A stretch of DNA of 64,000 bases from assembly GCA_963623875.1 (NCBI GenBank), contig CAVFNL010000041.1, positions 1 to 64,000 of the forward strand, read 5' to 3'. Origin of the DNA: UBA3206 sp963623875 (GTDB lineage Bacteria; Bacillota_I; Bacilli_A; Acholeplasmatales; Anaeroplasmataceae). Within the stretch, counting starts at the first letter, position 1, and the number at the start of each line of letters is the position of its first letter. This document shows positions 15,443-23,979 of this stretch, piece by piece. Position numbers and translations under genes: made by a program. The notes beneath the pieces were generated by a model, which searched no databases, was not told where the DNA came from, and was given only the letters and a program-made list of their open reading frames with translations.

Positions 15443-15480
15443 TTTGGAGACCCGCGTGCTACCATTGACACCATGCCCCT
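15443..15480 (-). pseudogene. 5' half of a tRNA-Trp gene, truncated after the anticodon loop
   Basis: On the minus strand this reads as a well-formed tRNA-Trp start: acceptor AGGGGCA, a perfect D stem (GTGT/GCAC), anticodon-stem arm CGGGT and loop CTCCAAA. Homology then ends and unrelated sequence (TATGATTGATTGG) follows, so there is no 3' half. It retains its own promoter (15498-15526). This is best explained as a host tRNA gene split by insertion of the element. Confidence 0.75.
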
Positions 15481-15497
15481 ATGTTTTCAACAAAATT

Positions 15498-15526
15498 AAT
15501 ATATCATAGATATGAAACATTTTCAA
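15498..15526 (-). promoter_or_regulatory. Promoter of the truncated tRNA-Trp
   Basis: On the minus strand TTGAAA (15521-15526) is followed after 17 bases by TATATT (15498-15503), the same arrangement as the intact tRNA promoter. Confidence 0.65.
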
Positions 15527-15645
15527 GATTTAAAAAATTAAATATTCAATAAAAGAACTATAATTTTGTACATTTAATTTGAATTAGTATATATTTTTTA
15601 CAAATAAGAAAATATATGATATTCTATAATTAAGAGGTGATTACA

Positions 15646-18600
15646 ATGGATGCAGCATTAAGTATTTTACCGTGGATAACGACAGTAATTTTTGCGGTAT
15701 GTTTTATAATTTGTATTGTAATGGGATTGTTAAGAGGTTTTAGAAAAAGTTTAATATTATTTATATTAACTTTGCTTTCATTAATAATTTCTTATGTGAT
15801 ATATCTACTTGTCTTGAGAAAATCAATTTTTGATAAGTTAATTATTGACACATTTTGGGACCAAATTAAAAAAATAGTAGGCACATCTTCTAAGCCATCT
15901 AGACTATCTGAAGTTTTATCTTTAATGATAAAGAAAAATATGAGTGAAGAAGTTCAAGTAAACTATTCATATTTTGAAAATGTTGTAGAAGCATTAGTTA
16001 ATTCCATTTTAGGCTTGTTTTATATGACATTAACATTCTTGGTTTGGATTCTAACTTATATACTATTATACTTTGTAGTATATTTACCTTTTTTCCGTGA
16101 AGGAAAATATAAGAAAAAACTTAAAAAGAAATGTGAAAATGAATCTGACATAGAAGATATTAGAGATGAAAATGAAAATGCCGATGAAGATAATAAAAAG
16201 AATAAAGTATATAAAAGAAGAAGACTTTTAGGTGGTTTGGTTGGTAGTATCAAAGGAATATTAATGGGAGTAATTTTAACGTCTTTCTTTGTTACAATGT
16301 TTTATATAGCATCGAATAACAAAACATATAAAATTAAAGATGATGATCAAATTGTTGTTCAATATGGTGAGAAAGAGAAAGATTTAGCAGAAGTATTTGA
16401 ATATTTATATGAATATGATAGAACAGGTGTAAATTTAGCACTAAATAGAATGGTAATTGATGGACAGCCTATAGGTGCTTATATCCCATCACTATTTTGT
16501 AATGGTAAAATCGTAATAAAAGAAGATAATATAAATACAAAAATATATCCTATTAAAGAATTGTCAAATATGATGGGGATATTTGAAGAAGGTATTATGC
16601 TTTTAAATGATTATGGTATTACTAGCGCAACAAGCGATGAAAAAACATTTACAAAACTTAAAACACAAATTTCAACTAATGATGAATTTGTTGATGCATT
16701 GTATGAATATATAACATCAATACCATTAAAAACACCACTTTTTAAAACTTTAGGTAAAATAATTTCGCTTCATTTCTATGACATAATTGATAATGCAGGA
16801 CATTCTAACAAATATCTAGATTGTATTTTTAGAGGAGACCATGCGATTACTATAAATGATATTGTAAATAAGAACGATATTAAGGTTGTCCTTAATATTG
16901 CATCTAAAGGAATTAATGCATACGATAATTATAAAGACACAAAAGATATTAAAGAAATGCTTATAAATCAAACACAAGTGGTAAAATCAATCGTTAATGA
17001 GACACTAAATTTACACGTCTTTGAAAATGATTCTGATACAGTAAATGGACTTGTAGGTGATTTGCTTGAAATCGTGTGCGAAAATGTAAAAACTTTAAAA
17101 GGTATATCGTTTGATGGAATTAAGTTTGTAGGAAAGTCAAATATCTTTAGTGAATTTACGAATACAGTATTTAAATTCTTAAATATAAGTCTTGTTGAAT
17201 ATTGTGATACGAATTTAGTATTTAATTATAAAAATATTAATTCTATTTTCAATGCCGAAGAAGATGAAACATCCGTATTTGATGATATTAAACAGTCTGA
17301 AATTTTAAGACGTATATCATCTTGTGTTCTTGAAAATAGCAATGTTGGGAATGGGAAGTTATATGTTCCATCAAGTTGTAAGGATGAGGATGGATATATT
17401 AAATCGGATGAATTTGTTCAATTCTTTACATCAATTCAAAAAGTTATTGAATCGACAACATTCTCAAAAGACAAAGTATATTTATCGGATTTAGCATCTG
17501 ATATCGTACCAGAAATTATTGATTCAATATCTAGTAATAAAGAGATGCCTACATATGTAACATCATCAAAAGTGTTATCATCAATCGCATCTAACTATAT
17601 ATATGATACTATTAAAGATACAGTCACTATACCTGATGAATTAGTGCTAACAGATGACGTAAGAGAACAAAATATTGATGCATGGGTTGGAAATGATGGA
17701 GAATTATATCATTTGTTAAATGCGGCTATTTCATATGATGTTGGAAATATTATTACAAAGGGTGCTGAAGTAAATATAAATGATTTCCTTGATTCAAGCA
17801 AAATGGAGAATGCATTAAATTCTAAAATAATTTATTATACAGTTTCAAAAGAAATTATTGATGCACAAAAAACAAATTCTCAAATTTCTATTCCACAAAA
17901 TGCCTACGATGGAGAGCAAATTAGCAAAGAAGAAATTGTAAGTGTAATTGCGGCAGTAGAAGAGTTAGAGAAAAATATGGATAATAAAGATTTAGATGCA
18001 CTAGATCAAAATGTTATCCTTACATCAAGTATAGATACTAATATAATATTAAAATCTAATATAATATGGTATTCAGTATCTAAATCATTTATAGATTCCG
18101 GAGTTAAAACGCCTAATATAGCTTATGTGGATACAACTAGTGAAGAGAAATTCATTACGAAAGATGAAATTGATAATACAATAGAGGCATTAAAGAATTT
18201 AAGCCAAACAAATTTAGAAGAAATTGAAATTAATAGCAATGTATTCTTAACATTATCAGCTGAGGATTCTAAGATGAATACGATTTTAAAATCATATACT
18301 GCTTGGTATGAAATATCTACAAGATTCATTTCATGCATAAGTGAAGTTCCTCAAGATGTCAAAACTGATATATTAGATCAAATATTTATTACAAAAGATG
18401 AAATAATAAATACTACAAAAGCATTAAAAGAATTTAATATCACTCAAATAGAAAACTATAGTATTAATGAAGAAAAGCTACTTCAAACTACAGATTATGA
18501 TACGATACTTAAATCTCACATTATTTGGTTTAAAGCAACCAAAGAGGTTATTTCTTCAAATGAATTTATAATTCTAGATTCCGCACTTGATTTATCAATT

Positions 18601-19161
18601 GGAGATGTGTACATGAAATATAGTGAGATTTATAACATACTTACAATTAGTAGTAAATTTGGTGTTACAACATTTGAGATGACATCATTCTCGCCTGTTG
18701 AGATTAAAGAAAAAAATCTAGAAAATACTATAGCTGAAACTATAACATTAAGAGCTACATTAACAGATATTATGTTATATAAAAATCATGATGGTATAAT
18801 TTATAGTGAATTATATATTACATCAAATAATACAGTGTATGAGAGCACAGATTTAAGATATGTTTATACTAAACTTGAAACTCTTAATATCATTTTAGGT
18901 TTAAGTGTGCTAGGAATTGAAAATTACAATAGCCGTTTGAACTATACCGTTGGGGATATAAAAGCATTAAGTGAAGCTGATAAAAATACAGCTTTAACAT
19001 CAAATACATTATATTTATATACTTCGAACTTATTTGCAAGCTATGAGGCATCGCATCCGGATTATTTCGAAACATGCAAAGTGTTAAATGGAAGCCTTGT
19101 GGTTGTTGATAACTATAACGTATTGATTAAGAGTAAGCTTTTAGAAATCTTAAATAGTTAA
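15646..19161 (+). CDS. Giant CvpA-like membrane protein with tandem extracytoplasmic repeats
   Basis: 1171 aa. The N-terminus resembles CvpA (colicin V production) proteins, with two membrane helices (about 6-60) around a GLLRGFRKSL motif, a third at about 115-140, a charged cytosolic loop rich in Asp, Glu and Lys (about 150-185) and a fourth helix (about 195-220). About 950 residues follow, presumably outside. From roughly 700 to 980 there are about four tandem repeats of near 78 residues with the pattern ITKDEIxNTIxALK ... TILKSxIxWY. I chose ATG 15646 over a GTG nine bases earlier because AAGAGGTGA is best spaced for it. CvpA proteins are normally 160-200 aa, so this is an unusual extension. 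Role unknown. Confidence 0.75.
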   Translation: MDAALSILPWITTVIFAVCFIICIVMGLLRGFRKSLILFILTLLSLIISYVIYLLVLRKSIFDKLIIDTFWDQIKKIVGTSSKPSRLSEVLSLMIKKNMSEEVQVNYSYFENVVEALVNSILGLFYMTLTFLVWILTYILLYFVVYLPFFREGKYKKKLKKKCENESDIEDIRDENENADEDNKKNKVYKRRRLLGGLVGSIKGILMGVILTSFFVTMFYIASNNKTYKIKDDDQIVVQYGEKEKDLAEVFEYLYEYDRTGVNLALNRMVIDGQPIGAYIPSLFCNGKIVIKEDNINTKIYPIKELSNMMGIFEEGIMLLNDYGITSATSDEKTFTKLKTQISTNDEFVDALYEYITSIPLKTPLFKTLGKIISLHFYDIIDNAGHSNKYLDCIFRGDHAITINDIVNKNDIKVVLNIASKGINAYDNYKDTKDIKEMLINQTQVVKSIVNETLNLHVFENDSDTVNGLVGDLLEIVCENVKTLKGISFDGIKFVGKSNIFSEFTNTVFKFLNISLVEYCDTNLVFNYKNINSIFNAEEDETSVFDDIKQSEILRRISSCVLENSNVGNGKLYVPSSCKDEDGYIKSDEFVQFFTSIQKVIESTTFSKDKVYLSDLASDIVPEIIDSISSNKEMPTYVTSSKVLSSIASNYIYDTIKDTVTIPDELVLTDDVREQNIDAWVGNDGELYHLLNAAISYDVGNIITKGAEVNINDFLDSSKMENALNSKIIYYTVSKEIIDAQKTNSQISIPQNAYDGEQISKEEIVSVIAAVEELEKNMDNKDLDALDQNVILTSSIDTNIILKSNIIWYSVSKSFIDSGVKTPNIAYVDTTSEEKFITKDEIDNTIEALKNLSQTNLEEIEINSNVFLTLSAEDSKMNTILKSYTAWYEISTRFISCISEVPQDVKTDILDQIFITKDEIINTTKALKEFNITQIENYSINEEKLLQTTDYDTILKSHIIWFKATKEVISSNEFIILDSALDLSIGDVYMKYSEIYNILTISSKFGVTTFEMTSFSPVEIKEKNLENTIAETITLRATLTDIMLYKNHDGIIYSELYITSNNTVYESTDLRYVYTKLETLNIILGLSVLGIENYNSRLNYTVGDIKALSEADKNTALTSNTLYLYTSNLFASYEASHPDYFETCKVLNGSLVVVDNYNVLIKSKLLEILNS

Positions 19162-19164
19162 TTA

Positions 19165-19197
19165 AAAGGCATTCTGGTTTTGCTAGAATGCTTTTTA
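19165..19197 (+). terminator. Intrinsic terminator after the CvpA-like gene
   Basis: GGCATTCT pairs with AGAATGCT, followed by a T-run. Confidence 0.82.
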
Positions 19198-19212
19198 AAT
19201 GCCTATAAAAAT

Positions 19213-19235
19213 AAAAAAACTCACAAAAAGTGAGT
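19213..19235 (-). terminator. Terminator of tRNA-His
   Basis: On the minus strand ACTCAC, a TTTTT loop and GTGAGT are followed by a run of seven T. Confidence 0.82.
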
Positions 19236-19255
19236 GTTATGTACTATATTACTTG

Positions 19256-19330
19256 GGGCGTACGACAGGAATCGAACCTGCGCATGTTGGTGCCACAAAC
19301 CAATGTGTTAACCACTTCACCACGTACGCC
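19256..19330 (-). tRNA. tRNA-His (anticodon GTG)
   Basis: On the minus strand the acceptor stem GGCGTAC/GTACGCC is perfect. The anticodon loop is TTGTGGC, the T arm is GCAGG/CCTGT-like around TTCGATT, and the discriminator is C, as expected for histidine. The CCA end is not fully encoded. A TTTACA-17-TATAAT promoter lies upstream on the minus strand, near 19350-19378. Confidence 0.93.
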
Positions 19331-19463
19331 ATATCAAGCAATTTAGATTATATATGAAAAATTATGATTTGTAAAGTCATATTTTAAAGAAAATAATTTC
19401 TTGAATAAAGTTTTTTTATGTAGTATTATTATATTGATTTTTTGTGAAAGGAAATTTATTGAA

Positions 19464-20546
19464 ATGTGGAAAAAAATAACTTATTATGCTTTAATGATAA
19501 TATTTGGTTTTTTATTTATGACAATGGTTACATTTAGTGTAACAACTAATACAGAAACAAAATTTATTAAAAAGAGTATAAATAGTGGAGATTATACAAA
19601 TGCATTAAAGGTATATGCATCTTATTCAAATACTAATGCTATATACCAAAAATCAGCAGATAGTGATTCTAACTGTACTGTAAGAGTGTTTGAACTTGCT
19701 TATAGAAATGTTGATTCACCAAAATCAGATAAATATAATTATCTTGATATAGAATATGGAATCGCTCTTGAGAAATCAAGCCTTAATACATCAAATCCAA
19801 AGGCTGATGCGATGGGGGATGTATACAACAAAACAGGGTATGTTGTATATAATTCTAAAGGAGAATCATTTACTGTTTTTGGAAATGGGTATATTAATGG
19901 TAATGTCACTAAAAAAGAAAACGCTTATGTAGTTCATGATGAAAATGGTGATACTACGTATATTGATGGAGAAAAGGTTGTAGAATATGGAACTATTGAT
20001 CTAGTAAATCAATATATAGAAGATATTTATATGTTCTATGTACCATATGAACTTTTAGTTCAATATAGTGGATTTGAAAGTAATGATATTGCAAAAATTG
20101 AAATAAGAGATCGTGATGGTAATGTATATACTACCCTAAATTTCGATTCTGTTTTATCTTATGATTCAGCATATTTAACTAAATTAAATGAAATGGTTAA
20201 AGTATATAATGTGGCAATTGATGCAGATAATTATGATGAATATAATGCAATGTATGACACATGGCTTAGTGAATATAAGGCTATGGATGGAGCTAATACA
20301 TACCTTACATCAGATGATTATGTAAACTGGCTACTATGGTTTAAAATTATTATTTCGCTTGTATTATATATAATTTTTGTTTTAGTCATCGGTGATATTT
20401 TAGTCGGAAAAAGAAGAATTATTATTATGTTCCAAAGCCTTGGAAAGAAAAATAATGGTGGCTCATTTACTAATAACACACCAATTAAGAAAAGTAGTGA
20501 TGCGCCAGACTTAATGGATAATGTTAAAAAAGGGGATAAAAAGTAA
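19464..20546 (+). CDS. Two-helix membrane protein, function unknown
   Basis: 360 aa. An N-terminal helix (about 5-27) and a C-terminal helix (about 290-315) flank an extracytoplasmic domain of about 260 residues, and a basic cytosolic tail ends in DKK. ATG 19464 is used because AAAGGA lies upstream; the longer open frame lacks a binding site and begins with an implausible second hydrophobic segment. Its stop overlaps the galU start (TAATG), so the two are translationally coupled. This suggests an envelope or polysaccharide role, but I recognise no family. Confidence 0.75.
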   Translation: MWKKITYYALMIIFGFLFMTMVTFSVTTNTETKFIKKSINSGDYTNALKVYASYSNTNAIYQKSADSDSNCTVRVFELAYRNVDSPKSDKYNYLDIEYGIALEKSSLNTSNPKADAMGDVYNKTGYVVYNSKGESFTVFGNGYINGNVTKKENAYVVHDENGDTTYIDGEKVVEYGTIDLVNQYIEDIYMFYVPYELLVQYSGFESNDIAKIEIRDRDGNVYTTLNFDSVLSYDSAYLTKLNEMVKVYNVAIDADNYDEYNAMYDTWLSEYKAMDGANTYLTSDDYVNWLLWFKIIISLVLYIIFVLVIGDILVGKRRIIIMFQSLGKKNNGGSFTNNTPIKKSSDAPDLMDNVKKGDKK

Positions 20547-21418
20547 TGAAAAATATTAGAAAAGCAGTTATTCCAGCCGCTGGTTATGGAACAAGATTTT
20601 TGCCTGTTACAAAAGCAGTCGCAAAAGAAATGTTACCAATTATTGACACCCCAACAATAGAATTTATTGTTCGTGAAGCAATGGAATCAGGAATTGAAGA
20701 CATACTAATTGTTGTCTCTTCAAACAAAAATGCAATAATGGATTATTTTGATAACAATTTTGAACTTGAAAGTCAATTAAGATCAAAAGGTAAAACAAAA
20801 GAATTAGAACAAATCTTAGAATTACCTAATAAAATAAATATTCATTTTATTCGTCAACATGAACAACTAGGACTTGGACATGCAGTACTTACAGCTAAAA
20901 CTTTTATTGGTGATGAGCCTTTTGCGGTATTGCTAGGTGATGATGTTTATGTTGGTAATAAGAAGCCTGCATTAAAACAACTTATTGATGCGTACGATAA
21001 AACTGCATCATCAATTCTTGGAACACTTGAGGTATCAGATGAAGATGTTTCAAAATATGGTATATGTGATCCTAAGGAAGTAGTAGAAAAAGGACTTTCA
21101 AAACTTAAAGGTGTTGTTGAAAAACCAAAACTTGAAAATGCACCTTCACATTCCGCAATAGGTGGAAGATATATTTTAGATCCTGCAATATTTAAATATC
21201 TTGAGACTCAAACAAGAGGAGCAGGAAATGAAATTCAACTTACAGACGCAATTTTAAGAATGATGGATGAAAAAGATGTATATTCATTAGACATTGACGG
21301 AAGAAGATATGATATAGGTTCTAAAATAGGATTTATTGAAGCTACAATTGACTTTGCTTTAAAACGTGATGATTTAAAAGATAAAGTATATTCGCTTCTT
21401 ATAGATAAAATAAAATAA
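20546..21418 (+). CDS. galU: UTP-glucose-1-phosphate uridylyltransferase
   Basis: 290 aa, the normal length. Makes UDP-glucose from UTP and glucose-1-phosphate. The nucleotide-binding start IPAAGYGTRFLPVTKAVAKE (about 9-28), FIRQHEQLGLGHAV (about 103-116) and GDDVYV (about 132-137) are all typical of GalU. UDP-glucose could supply surface glycan or glycolipid synthesis. The gene is coupled to the membrane protein upstream and ends at a bidirectional terminator. Confidence 0.95.
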   Translation: MKNIRKAVIPAAGYGTRFLPVTKAVAKEMLPIIDTPTIEFIVREAMESGIEDILIVVSSNKNAIMDYFDNNFELESQLRSKGKTKELEQILELPNKINIHFIRQHEQLGLGHAVLTAKTFIGDEPFAVLLGDDVYVGNKKPALKQLIDAYDKTASSILGTLEVSDEDVSKYGICDPKEVVEKGLSKLKGVVEKPKLENAPSHSAIGGRYILDPAIFKYLETQTRGAGNEIQLTDAILRMMDEKDVYSLDIDGRRYDIGSKIGFIEATIDFALKRDDLKDKVYSLLIDKIK

Positions 21419-21441
21419 TCGCTTATAAAAGCGATTTTTTT
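21417..21441 (+). terminator. Bidirectional terminator between galU and the MocR gene
   Basis: AATCGCTT pairs with AAGCGATT with T-rich flank on the forward side. It lies between convergent genes and overlaps the end of the minus-strand gene. Confidence 0.75.
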
Positions 21442-22775
21442 ATTATATTTATTAAAGTATCAATGCCCTTTGGTATATCTATGATATTTATACCTGAATA
21501 ACCTATAATTATTCTATTATCTTTTAATTCATTCATAAAATAATCTTCCATTAAAGAAATATCTATTTTTTCTTTTTTGGCTAATTGTTTGAATTTTGTT
21601 TTATCAAAATCATTGATACTTATAATTAATGATAAATATGAGTTCAGGTAATCTATTTTTATGAATTGATAATCTTCTAATAGGCTTATAATTAATTCCC
21701 TTTTTTGCTTATATAAGTTTTTATTCTTGTTTATATTTCTCGAATAAGATCCACTACTTATAAATTCTTTTAATATTAATTGATCAAGGGTTGATACAGT
21801 TGAAGAATAGAAGGAGTATTTTTCTTTGTATTTATATAAAAGTTTATTAGGTAATATCATATATGCAATTCTAAATGAAGGACTTAAAGACCTAGAATAT
21901 GTTTGAAGTATGATTGTATTTTCTTTTGCTAAATCGTATAAAGATAATGATGTGTTAGATAAATATTTAAATTCTCCATCAAAATCATCTTCAATGATGT
22001 ATCTATCATTCAAAGCCCATGCGGCAATCTCCGTCTTTCGCTTCATGCTCATTTTTATACCTGTAGGAAATTGGTTTGATGGGGTTATATATATTATATC
22101 ACTTTTGCATTTTGATATTTCAAAACCTTCAGTATCTAATGGTATAAGTTCGACATTTTTGTTGTTGTTTTTTAAAATTTTTAAAATCTTATCATATCCA
22201 GGATTTTCTATTGCATAATCTTTAGAATCAATTATTTCTATAAGGTTTGTAAGTAAATATTCGATACCGGAACCTATTATTATATTATTTTCACAAACAT
22301 TAATTCCTTTTGTTTGATATAAATATTTCTTTATTTCTTGGCGTAATAAAATATTTCCAAATGGATCAGAACGTTTTAGCGTATCTTCATTATATATTAT
22401 ATTTTTTGAAATTTTGTTGAATGTATAATAAGGGAATATTGTTGAATCTATATTCTTTGTTGAAAAATCATATTGATATAGGATCTCATTAGAAAAATAA
22501 GAAGGAGTATCATTGTTATTTTTTATTTTCAAATTATAAGAAACAACAAAATAACCCTTTTTAGGATATGAAATAATGAATCCTTCGCTAATTAAAAGAT
22601 CATATGCTTGCATAACTGTATTTAACGATATATTTAAGTAATCTGCCATCATGCGCTTAGATGGAAGTTTTTCGTTTGGTGGTAATTGTCCAGATGTTAT
22701 TGCGTTTTTTATATAGTTATATAACTCTATATATTTAGCTTCTTTGTTTGAAAAATTTATACTAAGTTGTCTCAT
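21423..22775 (-). CDS. MocR/GabR-type transcriptional regulator (GntR domain plus aminotransferase-like domain)
   Basis: 450 aa. The N-terminus is a GntR winged helix (about 8-75; KLPSKRMMADYLNISLNTVM). The rest is an aminotransferase fold (about 105-445) with TPSNQFPTG and IEDDFDGEFKY. In relatives this domain binds pyridoxal phosphate through a lysine in an SK(T/S)L motif. Here the motif reads TYSRSLSPSFR with Arg295 (codon AGG) where Lys is expected, so a covalent cofactor link may be lost. AGGTGA precedes the ATG. It is divergent from an ECF transporter component, its likely target. In PdxR-type systems such pairs control vitamin B6. Confidence 0.85.
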   Translation of the reverse strand: MRQLSINFSNKEAKYIELYNYIKNAITSGQLPPNEKLPSKRMMADYLNISLNTVMQAYDLLISEGFIISYPKKGYFVVSYNLKIKNNNDTPSYFSNEILYQYDFSTKNIDSTIFPYYTFNKISKNIIYNEDTLKRSDPFGNILLRQEIKKYLYQTKGINVCENNIIIGSGIEYLLTNLIEIIDSKDYAIENPGYDKILKILKNNNKNVELIPLDTEGFEISKCKSDIIYITPSNQFPTGIKMSMKRKTEIAAWALNDRYIIEDDFDGEFKYLSNTSLSLYDLAKENTIILQTYSRSLSPSFRIAYMILPNKLLYKYKEKYSFYSSTVSTLDQLILKEFISSGSYSRNINKNKNLYKQKRELIISLLEDYQFIKIDYLNSYLSLIISINDFDKTKFKQLAKKEKIDISLMEDYFMNELKDNRIIIGYSGINIIDIPKGIDTLINIIKKSLL

Positions 22776-22783
22776 TAAATCAC

Positions 22784-22829
22784 CTGGTCCTATAAAATAT
22801 ATTTAATCTGGTACTTAAAATAGTATCAG
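22784..22829. promoter_or_regulatory. Candidate MocR operator between divergent genes
   Basis: CTGGTACT (22808-22815) and AGTATCAG (22822-22829) form an 8-base inverted repeat with one G-T mismatch. A related direct copy, CTGGTCCT, is at 22784-22791. MocR proteins usually bind repeated half-sites in the divergent gap. A probable extended -10 (TGTATTAT) for the transporter gene follows at about 22836. Confidence 0.5.
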
Positions 22830-22869
22830 TTTGACTGTATTATATCATACATAAAGGAGGTTTGTTAAT

Positions 22870-23694
22870 ATGAATAGCAAAACAGTTAAGTTAACAAATA
22901 AAATAATTATAATCGCAATGTTTACTGCACTTTGTTGTGCCGCAACATTTGTGCAAATAAGGATGCCTGCAGGAGATTTCGTACATTTAGGAAACTTTGT
23001 AATGATTCTATCGGCATTATTACTTGGTGGTATTGCAGGAGGTATTGTAGGATCTTGTGGAATGGGACTTTATGATTTGATTTTCTATACATCTAAGCCA
23101 ACTACAATCGCAAGAACATTTATACTTAAATTTTTGATTGGGTTTTTAGTAGGATTCATATTTAGACTTATAATAAAGAAAGATATAAACGCAAAAAAAA
23201 TACTATATGTTTTACTAGGACTATTTGTAATACTTACAATTTCATCAACAGTGCTATTTGTATTATCAGATAGATCAAGTTTTGGCGCATCTAATGGATT
23301 TAGTGGTACATTTAATAATATATTTAATTCGAATAAAAAACTTACAATATCACTATATATTCCAATATTTAGTCTAGTATTCTTTATAGGAACTTTATTT
23401 GCGATTATATATTCAAGTAAATTATCAAAAAGAAGTCTTGCGGTACTTGTGGCAGTTTTAATCGCAATATTTGCGAATGTTATAGGAGAATTTTTATTAA
23501 GATTCTTACTTGAAGGTTTGTTCTTATCATCGTTTAAAACATCCATTATTGTCGCAACATCTAAAATACCTGGTTCGCTTATAACAGGATTTATAACTGT
23601 TGTGTTATCTACACTTGTTTATGAGCCTGTCTATAGAGCTGTAAAGAACAATAATCTATTTGATAATTTTGAAGAAGAGGTGCCAAATGAATAA
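22870..23694 (+). CDS. ECF transporter S component (substrate-binding membrane subunit)
   Basis: 274 aa. About six membrane helices. The early sequence (IIIAMFTALCCAATFVQIRMP) and the LGG.AGGIVGSCGMGLYD segment are typical of energy-coupling-factor S components for vitamins. Substrate cannot be read from sequence. The divergent MocR-type regulator makes vitamin B6 (PdxU-like) a reasonable guess. The shared ATPase and T subunits are not in the window. AAAGGAGG precedes the ATG. The insertion of about 30 residues in the middle loop (NGFSGTFNNIFNSNKK) is somewhat unusual. Confidence 0.8.
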   Translation: MNSKTVKLTNKIIIIAMFTALCCAATFVQIRMPAGDFVHLGNFVMILSALLLGGIAGGIVGSCGMGLYDLIFYTSKPTTIARTFILKFLIGFLVGFIFRLIIKKDINAKKILYVLLGLFVILTISSTVLFVLSDRSSFGASNGFSGTFNNIFNSNKKLTISLYIPIFSLVFFIGTLFAIIYSSKLSKRSLAVLVAVLIAIFANVIGEFLLRFLLEGLFLSSFKTSIIVATSKIPGSLITGFITVVLSTLVYEPVYRAVKNNNLFDNFEEEVPNE

Positions 23695-23917
23695 GTATTT
23701 TAAATATATAGTTTTAGGATTAGGGTTTGTAATTACTATATTACTGACTATTGGTTTAATTGTATTTAATAAAGGCATTTCAAATGGCTCCATTACATTA
23801 TCAGTTAACATGAAAAGACATATTAATAATTTGTTTGGATTTTCGGAAGGACTTGTGGTTTTAAATACTTTTATTGTGTTCTTATTTTTAAATAATAAAG
23901 AGTTAAACGAAGAATAA
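23687..23917 (+). CDS. Small two-helix membrane protein
   Basis: 76 aa. Its ATG lies 8 bases inside the end of the ECF S gene (AGAGGTG upstream), so it is translationally coupled. Membrane helices are at about 6-27 and 53-70, with a basic loop between them. No family is recognised. Coupling suggests it works with or assists the transporter, which is an inference. Confidence 0.65.
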   Translation: MNKYFKYIVLGLGFVITILLTIGLIVFNKGISNGSITLSVNMKRHINNLFGFSEGLVVLNTFIVFLFLNNKELNEE

Positions 23918-23935
23918 TACTTCGTTTTCTTTTTA
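23905..23935 (+). terminator. Intrinsic terminator after the ECF unit
   Basis: AAACGAAG pairs with CTTCGTTT, then TTCTTTTT. The hairpin overlaps the end of the small membrane protein gene. Confidence 0.78.
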
Positions 23936-23979
23936 TATTATTAAAAATAGGTTTATAATATATAAAGAAGGTGAACTAT

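Noticed and set aside
23085..23546. Minus-strand open frame of 153 codons
   Set aside because: Antisense to the ECF S component, with composition explained by the forward gene and no promoter or binding site.
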